Shown here in pieces: positions 53,818 through 60,613 of a DNA stretch of 64,000 bases (positions are counted from its first letter, which is position 1; the number at the start of each line of letters is the position of its first letter). Origin of the DNA: Desertifilum tharense IPPAS B-1220 (GTDB lineage: Bacteria > Cyanobacteriota > Cyanobacteriia > Cyanobacteriales > Desertifilaceae); contig NZ_MJGC01000099.1 of assembly GCF_001746915.1 (NCBI RefSeq), positions 62,001-126,000 on the forward strand, given 5' to 3'. Position numbers and translations under genes: made by a program. Below the pieces are notes generated by a model, which was given only the letters and a program-made list of their open reading frames with translations, searched no databases and was not told where the DNA came from.

Positions 53818-54282
53818 ATGACGACTACAGAAATTACGTCCCCAACTCTCCTCGACTCTGCCTTTGCCAAAGCCTTAGTGCAACAAATCCGGGCTAACGA
53901 CCCTTACGGAACCTATCGCAACTGGTCGGACGAAATCTTACTCAAACCCTTTGTGGTGACTCGCGCCCAGAAACGCGGAATTTCAGTAGAAGGAGAAGTC
54001 GATCCGATTACCCAAGGCCGGATTATGGCATTCTATCGCGCGATCGCAGCCCGCATCGAGCAAGAAACCGGACAACTCTCCCAAGTCGTCATTGACCTCA
54101 GTCACGAAGGCTTTGGTTGGGCCCTTGTTTTTTCCGGCCGCCTCCTCATCGTCGTTCGTACCCTACGAGATGCCCAAAGATTTGGATTTGACTCCCTAGA
54201 AAAGCTGATTGCAGAAGGCGAAAAGTTAGTCAACTCAGGCATAGACCTAGCCACAAACTACGCCAATATCTGCAAACTTTAA
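53818..54282 (+). CDS. NifX-associated protein (DUF269)
   Basis: 154 residues. The family always accompanies nifX. Its blocks here are ALVQQIRANDPYGTYRNWSD, LLKPFVVTRAQKRGISVEGE and VDPITQGRIMAFYRAIAARI. The function is unproven; the location between nifX and the DUF683 gene implies a role in cofactor maturation. It is tightly packed after nifX. Confidence 0.94.
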   Translation: MTTTEITSPTLLDSAFAKALVQQIRANDPYGTYRNWSDEILLKPFVVTRAQKRGISVEGEVDPITQGRIMAFYRAIAARIEQETGQLSQVVIDLSHEGFGWALVFSGRLLIVVRTLRDAQRFGFDSLEKLIAEGEKLVNSGIDLATNYANICKL

Positions 54283-54297
54283 TTCCTCTCATCCCGT

Positions 54298-54329
54298 GGG
54301 TTGGGTAGAACGCAAGGGAAACCCAACCC
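54298..54329. repeat. Short GGGTTGGGT inverted repeat
   Basis: GGGTTGGGT (54298-54306) pairs with ACCCAACCC (54321-54329). It is a short member of the family found at 31562-31639 and 54916-54992, placed between the DUF269 and DUF683 genes. Confidence 0.6.
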
Positions 54330-54358
54330 TCACAAACATTACCCAATGTCCTTGGAGT

Positions 54359-54565
54359 ATGCCTCAATCCACAGACGAGCTAAAGACCCAAATTAAACGC
54401 CTCAATAGTAAAGCAGGTCAAATCAAAATGGACTTGCACGACCTCGCAGAAGGTCTCCCCGAAAACTTTGAAAATTTGCTACCCCTGGCGAACGAAACCT
54501 ACGCTATCTATCGCCAACTCGATGAACTTAAAAAGCAACTCAAACAAGTGGAGCAGAAATTATGA
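54359..54565 (+). CDS. CCE_0567-type small helical nif protein (DUF683)
   Basis: 68 residues from the ATG at 54359. Homologues begin MPQSTDELK-like, so the longer frame from 54296, which would translate the inverted repeat, is rejected. The protein is two charged helices: ELKTQIKRLNSKAGQIKMDL, HDLAEGLPENFENLL and YRQLDELKKQLKQVEQKL. The Cyanothece homologue CCE_0567 is a characterised small helical protein of the nif cluster; its role is unknown. The stop overlaps the nifW start (ATGA). Confidence 0.9.
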   Translation: MPQSTDELKTQIKRLNSKAGQIKMDLHDLAEGLPENFENLLPLANETYAIYRQLDELKKQLKQVEQKL

Positions 54566-54873
54566 GTGTAACGCTTGCTGAATTCAATCAACTGACAGAT
54601 GCAGAGCAATATTTTGCATTTTTCGATCTGCCCTACGACGCCACAATTGTAAATGTTAATCGCCTGCATATTTTGCAAAAATTCTCTCAGCTTATCCAAG
54701 AAATAGATATTGCTGAACTCAGCGAAACGCAAATTTTAGAGCAGTATCGTTTGGCATTCCAGCAAGCTTATTCACTCTTTCTTACGTCTAACTCGTTAGA
54801 GCAAAAGCTGTTCAAAGTTTTTCAAAAGAAATCTAACAACTTGGTTCTACTGGAAGACATTGGCTCTGAATAA
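54562..54873 (+). CDS. nifW: NifW, nitrogenase-stabilising protein
   Basis: 103 residues. NifW interacts with NifDK during P-cluster maturation or oxygen stress. The signature FFDLPYDATIVNVNRLHILQ followed by KFSQLI is clear, and the C-terminal VFQKKSNNLVLLEDI is typical. It overlaps the preceding gene by four bases. A GGTTGGGT repeat separates it from hesA. Confidence 0.95.
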   Translation: MSVTLAEFNQLTDAEQYFAFFDLPYDATIVNVNRLHILQKFSQLIQEIDIAELSETQILEQYRLAFQQAYSLFLTSNSLEQKLFKVFQKKSNNLVLLEDIGSE

Positions 54874-54915
54874 ACCGCTTTTTGCTCCCCATCTACTGGT
54901 TGACTGACACTTTCG

Positions 54916-54992
54916 CGTAGGTTGGGTTGAGGTACGAAACCCAACATAACCCTAGCTGTTGTTGAGTTTCGCTAACGCTAATCCAACTACAA
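54916..54992. repeat. GTAGGTTGGGTT long inverted repeat, copy 2
   Basis: CGTAGGTTGGGTTGAGGTAC then GAAACCCAACATAACCCTAG, ending CGCTAACGCTAATCCAACTA C. It is homologous to 31562-31639 over its whole length but with a less perfect right arm. It lies between nifW and hesA. Confidence 0.8.
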
Positions 54993-55051
54993 CTTTCAGC
55001 AGTTTTTTCAGCCAACCAGCCCCATCTACTCACCCAGAGAAGAGAATTGAG

Positions 55052-55831
55052 ATGATAAACCTCACCCCCACTGAGTTAGAACGATATCGCCGCCAAATCA
55101 TGCTTCCTGGCTTTGGTGAAGCCGCCCAACAACGCCTGAAAGCCTCTACTATTTTAGTTACAGGTGTAGGTGGATTGGGAGGAACCGCAGCACTTTACCT
55201 GGCTGTAGCCGGAGTTGGACGACTCATTCTGGTACGGGGCGGCGAACTGCGTTTAGATGATATGAATCGTCAGGTTTTGATGACGGATGATTGGGTGAAT
55301 AAGCCACGAGTTTTTAAGGCGAAGGAAACCTTAGAAGCGATTAATCCTGATATTCAGGTAGAAGCAATTTGCGAATACATTAATCCCGAAAATGTAGACC
55401 AACTGGTGCGCGTTGCCGATGTTGCTTTAGACTGCGCCCATAACTTTGACGAACGAAACTTACTTAATGCAGCTTGCGTGCGATGGAAAACGCCAATGGT
55501 GGAAGCTGCAATGAACGATATGGAAGCTTATCTAACCACCATTGTTCCCGGTCAAACGCCTTGTTTATCTTGCATTTTTCCTGAAAAACCGGATTGGGAT
55601 AGACGAGGGTTTGGCGTACTAGGGGCAGTGTCAGGAACGCTAGCTTGTTTAACGGCTTTGGAAGCCATTAAGCTGATTGCTGGGGTGGGCGAACCGCTAC
55701 TTTCTCAGTTGCTAACAATGGATTTAGGTCGGCTAGAGTTTGCCAAGCGCCATCCTTATCATGACCCTGATTGTCCTGTTTGTGGAAAACCGGTTGAGGT
55801 TGCCAAATCGCTGCTAGCAACCGCAGGATAG
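55052..55831 (+). CDS. hesA: HesA, ThiF/MoeB-family adenylyltransferase-like protein
   Basis: 259 residues from the ATG at 55052 (MINLTPTELERYRRQIMLPG); an upstream ATG at 54959 would translate the GTAGGTTGGGTT repeat and is rejected. The ATP-binding Rossmann motif is TGVGGLGGTAALYLA, and zinc-binding Cys pairs are CLSC and CPVC. HesA is found in nif clusters of cyanobacteria and Frankia, and is thought to activate a partner for sulfur or Mo handling. The precise role is unproven. It is followed by hesB. Confidence 0.93.
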   Translation: MINLTPTELERYRRQIMLPGFGEAAQQRLKASTILVTGVGGLGGTAALYLAVAGVGRLILVRGGELRLDDMNRQVLMTDDWVNKPRVFKAKETLEAINPDIQVEAICEYINPENVDQLVRVADVALDCAHNFDERNLLNAACVRWKTPMVEAAMNDMEAYLTTIVPGQTPCLSCIFPEKPDWDRRGFGVLGAVSGTLACLTALEAIKLIAGVGEPLLSQLLTMDLGRLEFAKRHPYHDPDCPVCGKPVEVAKSLLATAG

Positions 55832-55937
55832 AAAATGATTTTGGGTTGCAATTCAACACATTAGAAATAGGCTGTAAATTTTCAAAAGTTACACCCTAAC
55901 TCACAAGATCACCTTTTCTCACCTCTTAGGAGATTTT

Positions 55938-56306
55938 ATGTCTTTGCTATTAACTGAGATTGCAGAGTTACGTTTGCGGACTTTTATTCAAGCAAGCCGC
56001 AAAAGCGATGATTCTGTCCAAGGTATTCGGATTTCAGTGGAAGATGGAGGATGCAGCGGCTACCAATATGCTCTTAATTTAGTGGGCGAACCTAAGCCGG
56101 ATGATACGTTAGTTCAGCAAGGCAGTTTGAACGTTTATGTTGATGCCAAAAGTGCATCTTTGTTGGAAGGGGTTGTTGTGGATTATGTGGAAGGCTTAAC
56201 CCAAAGCGGTTTTAAATTTAGCAATCCTAATGCAACTTCAACTTGTGGCTGCGGGCAGTCTTTCCAAACTGGAGATTGTTCGCCCACTGGAGTGCCTTGT
56301 AGTTAA
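55938..56306 (+). CDS. hesB: HesB/IscA-type Fe-S carrier
   Basis: 122 residues. A-type carriers deliver Fe-S clusters. The three cluster cysteines appear in EDGGCSGYQYAL and TSTCGCGQSF. A short Cys-containing tail, GDCSPTGVPCS, extends the usual C-terminus. The ATG at 55938 follows AGGAG. It is the nif-specific paralogue by context. Confidence 0.95.
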   Translation: MSLLLTEIAELRLRTFIQASRKSDDSVQGIRISVEDGGCSGYQYALNLVGEPKPDDTLVQQGSLNVYVDAKSASLLEGVVVDYVEGLTQSGFKFSNPNATSTCGCGQSFQTGDCSPTGVPCS

Positions 56307-56362
56307 GGCTAGAACGAAAAGTTTTGTATCTATTGCTCAAGTCTGTAACGGAGAATACTGAA

Positions 56363-56662
56363 ATGGCTACTTATCAAGTGCGCTTGATTAATAAAAAACG
56401 GGCTTTGGACATTACCATTCCCGTAGATGAGGATGTGACAATTTTAGACGCCGCAGAAGCGCAGGAATTAGAGTTACCTTTTTCTTGCCAGTCTGGGTCT
56501 TGTTCGAGTTGTGTGGGTAAGTTAGTTGAAGGAGAAATCGATCAGTCAGAACAGGTTTTTCTAGATGACGATCAAGTTGCTAAAGGGTTTATTTTGCTAT
56601 GCGTCACTTACCCGCGTTCTGACTGCACAATTCGGACTCATCAAGAGGCTTACTTAGTGTAA
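56363..56662 (+). CDS. fdxH: Plant-type [2Fe-2S] ferredoxin FdxH
   Basis: 99 residues from the ATG at 56363 (MATYQVRLINKKRALDITIP), preceded by GGAG; an upstream start would add 13 unlike residues. The cluster ligands are CQSGSCSSC plus a later Cys in LLCVTYPRSDC. FdxH is the electron donor to NifH in cyanobacteria, and its Lys-rich N-terminal stretch (NKKRA) fits the NifH-docking surface reported for FdxH. Confidence 0.95.
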   Translation: MATYQVRLINKKRALDITIPVDEDVTILDAAEAQELELPFSCQSGSCSSCVGKLVEGEIDQSEQVFLDDDQVAKGFILLCVTYPRSDCTIRTHQEAYLV

Positions 56663-56712
56663 AACCTGGTATATTAAAGTCTTGTTGAGGTCAGGCTTAT
56701 GGAAGTCAAAAC

Positions 56713-56922
56713 ATGAAGATTAGCGCGCGCAACGTTCTTAAAGGTACAGTCAAGGAAATCTCAGTCGGCGCAATTAATACAGAAGTAACGATTGAGATTG
56801 CTCCAGGCATTGAAATTGTTTCAATTATTACGAAATCATCCGCAGAACGTCTCGATCTAACGGAAGGCAAAGAAGCTTACGTGGCAATTAAGTCTTCAGA
56901 TGTTCTGGTTGGTGTTGATTAA
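56713..56922 (+). CDS. Molbindin-type molybdate-binding protein (Mop)
   Basis: 69 residues forming one Mop/OB fold: MKISARNVLKGTVKEISVGA, TEVTIEIAPGIEIVSIITKS and KEAYVAIKSSDVLVGVD. Such molbindins assemble into hexamers that hold molybdate. Its place between fdxH and fdxB suggests Mo storage or buffering for FeMo-co. It lies 50 bases after fdxH, on the same strand. Confidence 0.92.
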   Translation: MKISARNVLKGTVKEISVGAINTEVTIEIAPGIEIVSIITKSSAERLDLTEGKEAYVAIKSSDVLVGVD

Positions 56923-56980
56923 GACCCTTGATGAGAGATGAGAATCGTCAGTTAAAATTATATCCAGTAGAGGGATAGTC

Positions 56981-57277
56981 ATGGCACATTTAACGGGTTT
57001 AACCCTCGGTCAAAAATCTTGGACGCCTCAGTTTGTGCAATCTATAAACCAAGCGACGTGTTTGGGATGTGGTCGATGTTTTAAGGTTTGCGGGCGGGAT
57101 GTATTATCCCTGCGAGCAATGAACGATGAGGGCGAGTTTGTTGATAATGAAGACGACGAGGAAATTGAGCGCAAGGTAATGACTATCGCTCATTCGGAGA
57201 ATTGTGTGGGATGTCAAGCTTGTTCGCGAGTCTGTCCGAAGAATTGTTATAGCCACAGTGCCTTAGACTTGAACTAA
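56981..57277 (+). CDS. fdxB: Ferredoxin III, nif-specific (FdxB)
   Basis: 98 residues. Two [4Fe-4S] motifs are seen: CLGCGRCFKVC and CVGCQACSRVCPKNC, separated by an acidic segment (DNEDDEEIER). The N-terminus GLTLGQKSWTPQFVQSINQA is typical of the nif-specific ferredoxin III. It is thought to donate electrons in cofactor assembly or to nitrogenase. It is the last gene before a terminator, upstream of cnfR. Confidence 0.93.
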   Translation: MAHLTGLTLGQKSWTPQFVQSINQATCLGCGRCFKVCGRDVLSLRAMNDEGEFVDNEDDEEIERKVMTIAHSENCVGCQACSRVCPKNCYSHSALDLN

Positions 57278-57313
57278 GGACCGATCTTCTAACTCAACAG
57301 GTTTCTCGCTATC

Positions 57314-57347
57314 GAGCTTCTGGTTAAGCCAGGAGCTTGATTTTTTT
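57314..57347 (+). terminator. Terminator after fdxB
   Basis: AGCTTCTGG pairs with CCAGGAGCT (one G-U pair), with a TTAAG loop, and is followed by a run of seven T. It separates cnfR from the upstream nif operon. Confidence 0.75.
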
Positions 57348-57545
57348 GAGAATTTCGCAAAACGTTTACTATGAACAAAATGGTGGGGACAAAAGTTAAG
57401 AAAGTCTATATACGCTCAACCCGAACAAAAATCGATCGCTTTCTTGGCTACGAATATTATTGATTCGGTTTACAACACGCAAACAACTTTCAAGAAAGTG
57501 CAGATATGTTCTGGTTCAATTTTTTAAGATTGAGAAAGCCATACT

Positions 57546-59153
57546 ATGCCTTACGCTATTACCAATCGGTGTACTCAGTGCGATACTTGTATTCCGCTTT
57601 GCCCTACGGGGGCGATTTCTCAGATTGAGGGTCAGGAGTTTTGGATCGACCCAACGCTATGTAACAATTGCGAGGGGTATTATCCAGAGCCGCAGTGCAA
57701 GCTGGTTTGTCCTGTAGACTCTCCAATTCCGCTTCAGGCGAAAAAAGGGAGATGCAAGACAACGCAGAGAACGCCAACGCAGCCTGACTTGTTTGCTAAT
57801 GGTAAGACGAATTCTTTTGCTTCGGCGATCGCCATTTGGGAATTGTGCAACATTTTGGCCCAACGCGACTCGCTTCCGTGGCGCACCGATAGCGAGGGAA
57901 AACTTTACTATCAACGCCAGGTTAACCAAGGTCAGAGTTTAATGACGTTCCAGGTGACGGATGCGTTTGATTCTCAGCCTTGCGTGGCGTTAGATGCGCC
58001 AGAGGCGTTGACGGCGCTGGAGGGGTTTGATATTCGGGCGGCTTGTCTGCATTTGATTTATGCAGCCTATGCCACTGCACTCGAACAGCCGTGGCAACAG
58101 GAATTTAGCATTAGCGATCGCCAAATTGAAACCTACCTCGGTCTAGACAAACGCAAAGACCTCAGCAAAACCGCCAAATTAAGCTTAATTAAAGAACTCG
58201 CTCAACAGCCGTGCAAAATTTCCGTCACTCTCCAGTGGCAGTCGCAGGGAAAAATGAAGGGATTTTCCCTAAACGCCAGCCGCCTCTGGTATTTGCTCGA
58301 CATCGAACATTATTTTCAAGAAGACGAACTCGGATGCAAGCATCTGACGGGTTTAACCTTTAAAATCAAAGCTGGGTTATGGGCTTATTACTTCTTAAAC
58401 CGCAAAGGCTCCAAACAGCAGACGGCTTTTTATCAATACGGAACGCTACCCAAAACGCTGCTCGCTAACATTATGAGCATTTGGCAGCAACACGAAGGAG
58501 CTGCCCGTATCCTGTTGTGGTTGTTGTTTAAAACCAAAATGGGACAAGAACAGCGCATTACCGTTCCCACCCTGATGCGAGTGGCTTACGGGGAAACAAA
58601 GTTAATGCAGGTTTCCACTCAACTCGAAGGGAGAAAGCGGTTGCTGCGAGCTTTTGAAAGCGATTTAGAGGTGTTAAACCACTACGGCATTAAACCCATT
58701 TTCGATCCGGTAACTTACCCGGTGGAAATTCAACCCCTGTGGGCTAAACTTGCCGATTTACCAGACGATCCAGAAGCGGCGCTAGAATTTTGGATTAATG
58801 ATGGCGATCGCAATTCTCGGCTCACTGATGCGGCTCCTAAAGGCAAATGGAACCGCCTGATGAATGCTCGTTTGCTGCGTTTTGAGTTACCGGACGATTG
58901 GCAAAAACCGACCTCGGCGAAAGCCAAACAAACGCGCCGTCGCAAAAGCCGCACTCAGTTATTACTCTCCTCTCAATTCACGCTTTCCGGCCCACAAATT
59001 GCAGAGGCACGCAAACAGCTCCAGCTCAGTCAACGGGCGCTCGCCCATCAAATTGGCAAAAGCCAGAGTTGGGTGCGCGATGTGGAACGGGGTCGTTTTC
59101 AACCCGCTTCTAAAGAGCTAGCCCTGTTGCGGCAAATTCTGGGCATTGGTTGA
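57546..59153 (+). CDS. cnfR: CnfR (PatB), low-oxygen activator of nif genes
   Basis: 535 residues. The N-terminal ~70 residues form a 2[4Fe-4S] ferredoxin-like domain, CTQCDTCIPLCPTGAI and CNNCEGYYPEPQCKLVCP, very like FdxN. The C-terminus is a XRE-type helix-turn-helix (LSGPQIAEARKQLQLSQRAL then AHQIGKSQSWVRDVERGRF). In Leptolyngbya CnfR activates the nif genes under micro-oxic conditions, and the Fe-S domain is the presumed oxygen sensor. It has its own upstream region of 268 bases after the fdxB terminator. Confidence 0.96.
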   Translation: MPYAITNRCTQCDTCIPLCPTGAISQIEGQEFWIDPTLCNNCEGYYPEPQCKLVCPVDSPIPLQAKKGRCKTTQRTPTQPDLFANGKTNSFASAIAIWELCNILAQRDSLPWRTDSEGKLYYQRQVNQGQSLMTFQVTDAFDSQPCVALDAPEALTALEGFDIRAACLHLIYAAYATALEQPWQQEFSISDRQIETYLGLDKRKDLSKTAKLSLIKELAQQPCKISVTLQWQSQGKMKGFSLNASRLWYLLDIEHYFQEDELGCKHLTGLTFKIKAGLWAYYFLNRKGSKQQTAFYQYGTLPKTLLANIMSIWQQHEGAARILLWLLFKTKMGQEQRITVPTLMRVAYGETKLMQVSTQLEGRKRLLRAFESDLEVLNHYGIKPIFDPVTYPVEIQPLWAKLADLPDDPEAALEFWINDGDRNSRLTDAAPKGKWNRLMNARLLRFELPDDWQKPTSAKAKQTRRRKSRTQLLLSSQFTLSGPQIAEARKQLQLSQRALAHQIGKSQSWVRDVERGRFQPASKELALLRQILGIG

Positions 59154-59182
59154 ACGCGAGGGAGATCGAGACGGCTCCTAAA

Positions 59183-59207
59183 GTCGCAGGGGGTTTGACT
59201 CTGCGAC
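59183..59207. terminator. Hairpin between convergent cnfR and DUF5132 genes
   Basis: GTCGCAG (59183-59189) pairs with CTGCGAC (59201-59207) around an 11-base loop. No T run follows, so terminator activity is uncertain. Confidence 0.4.
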
Positions 59208-59223
59208 CTTGGGGGCGTCGGCT

Positions 59224-59550
59224 TTAGCCTTCCGTGGAGGGGGATTTGGCGATCGGGAGAACGGCGGGGAATGCGGCTTTTTGCTGGGCTTCAGCTAGGG
59301 CTTCGGCTCTCGCTTCAGCCGCAATATCGGCGATCGCTTCTCCGGTTTCGGCGATCGCTCCCTTGGTTTTCTCCATCAACATCACCCCCGTTTTAATTGT
59401 TGCTTTTAACGCGGGTTTGACCAAAGGTAAAAGCAAAGGCGCGATCGCCACAGTCGCAACCCCAACGGCGATCGTCCTAGCGTTTGGGTCGGCTGCAAGT
59501 TCGGCAACTCGCGCTCTCAAACTTAGATTTCCTGGATGCATCTGTTGCAT
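59224..59550 (-). CDS. DUF5132-like membrane-associated protein
   Basis: 108 residues. A hydrophobic segment (TIAVGVATVAIAPLLLPLVK, about 26-45) is followed by an amphipathic, Ala/Glu-rich helix (GEAIADIAAEARAEALAEAQ). The pattern resembles DUF5132 proteins of cyanobacteria, which have no known function. The plus-strand frame over the same bases is rich in Ala because of codon mirroring and is rejected. It is convergent with cnfR. Confidence 0.7.
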   Translation of the reverse strand: MQQMHPGNLSLRARVAELAADPNARTIAVGVATVAIAPLLLPLVKPALKATIKTGVMLMEKTKGAIAETGEAIADIAAEARAEALAEAQQKAAFPAVLPIAKSPSTEG

Positions 59551-59974
59551 CTTCGCACCTCATTAAAACAATCGTACATCCTGGCTTAATTATACGCCCG
59601 CCCCTCTGAAAACCTACGGATTGAACTCACCCATTCCTTAAGGATTGATAAAGAGTAGGGCAGATTTTGATTTTGATGAGATCATTAATAATAATTCTCA
59701 TTAAACCGCCACTGAACGTTTGAGTTCCTTTAATCCCCATTAACACCCCAGATTACAACCGATGGGGATAAGGTTGCCAAATTCCCCATTGTTCGCTTTT
59801 TTCCGATCTCTTCAGATTCAGGAAACACTCTAGCATTTCAGCAACTTGAAGTGTAATGTTATTTATGATAACTTAATCGCTTGATAGTTGTTAAGTATAT
59901 TAAAGGAACCCGATTGTCAGGAGAATATTTGAGAAGATTTCTTAGTAAAGATAACGCGGGTGTAGAGGTTTCCC
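59551..59974. promoter_or_regulatory. feo upstream region
   Basis: About 420 bases without a gene, very AT-rich between 59640 and 59950. It includes a candidate Fur box (listed separately) and a second, weaker AT-rich dyad TAATGTTATTTATGATAAC near 59854-59872. Confidence 0.55.
59680..59703. promoter_or_regulatory. Candidate Fur box upstream of feoAB
   Basis: Read on the minus strand this is TAATGAGAATTATTATTAAT followed by GATC, close to the Fur consensus GATAATGATAATCATTATC, with an AATGA-type hexamer repeated. Fur represses iron uptake when iron is sufficient, so feo would be an expected target. Confidence 0.45.
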
Positions 59975-60613
59975 ATGCCTAGTGGACGTAATTGGGTTAA
60001 TCGCTCGTTAAGAAGGCTCCGGCATCGGGGCTGGCAGAACCATCTAGAGGCCGCCAGCCCGCCAGAGAGCGCCTGTCCTCAAATCCTGCCCCTATCGGCT
60101 CGGCAAGTTGGCGATCGCGTCCGCATCCTTTCCCTCAACTGCGGCGAATCCAATCACCGACTCCTAGGGATGGGATTTATACCGGGCGTCATCTTGCAAA
60201 TCATCAGTCGCACGGGCACCGGATCGGCGATCGTCGCCCTGTACAACTCCAGCGGCTCCCAACGCTTAGGAGTGGGTGCAGAAATGGCCCAACAGATTCT
60301 CGTTGTCGATGCCCTCGTTCCACCCGCCAGGAGCCATTCCCCTATGGATATGCCATCGCCTACTTCCACCCTCAAACTCCGAGAAGCCGCCATTGGTGCC
60401 CACCTCAGAGTCATTGGCTACGAACCCACCGCCCGCGACTACAAGCGCAAATTACTGGCAATGGGACTCACCCCCGGAACCGAACTGCGCGTTAACCGCC
60501 ACGCCCCACTCGGAGACCCCACAGAAATTGAAGTGCGCGGTTATAAGCTGAGTTTGCGGAAACACGAAGCCGACGCCCTGATGGTCGAAATCATTGTAGG
60601 AGGTGACTCGTGA
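59975..60613 (+). CDS. feoA: FeoA with two tandem FeoA (SH3-like) domains
   Basis: 212 residues, about 2.5 times a usual FeoA. After a basic N-terminus, domain 1 (about 38-115) reads ARQVGDRVRILSLNCGESNH and LLGMGFIPGVILQIISR. Domain 2 (about 132-210) reads REAAIGAHLRVIGYEPTARD and LLAMGLTPGTELRVNRHAPL. FeoA proteins regulate or stabilise FeoB. The stop overlaps the feoB GTG start. Confidence 0.92.
   Translation: MPSGRNWVNRSLRRLRHRGWQNHLEAASPPESACPQILPLSARQVGDRVRILSLNCGESNHRLLGMGFIPGVILQIISRTGTGSAIVALYNSSGSQRLGVGAEMAQQILVVDALVPPARSHSPMDMPSPTSTLKLREAAIGAHLRVIGYEPTARDYKRKLLAMGLTPGTELRVNRHAPLGDPTEIEVRGYKLSLRKHEADALMVEIIVGGDS

Noticed and set aside
54959..55051. N-terminal extension of hesA
   Set aside because: It would translate the GTAGGTTGGGTT repeat; homologues start at the ATG at 55052.
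59234..59566. Plus-strand ORF opposite the DUF5132-like gene
   Set aside because: Its Ala/Ser-rich composition is what results from reading the complementary strand of an Ala/Glu-rich gene; the minus strand has the membrane helix and plausible start.
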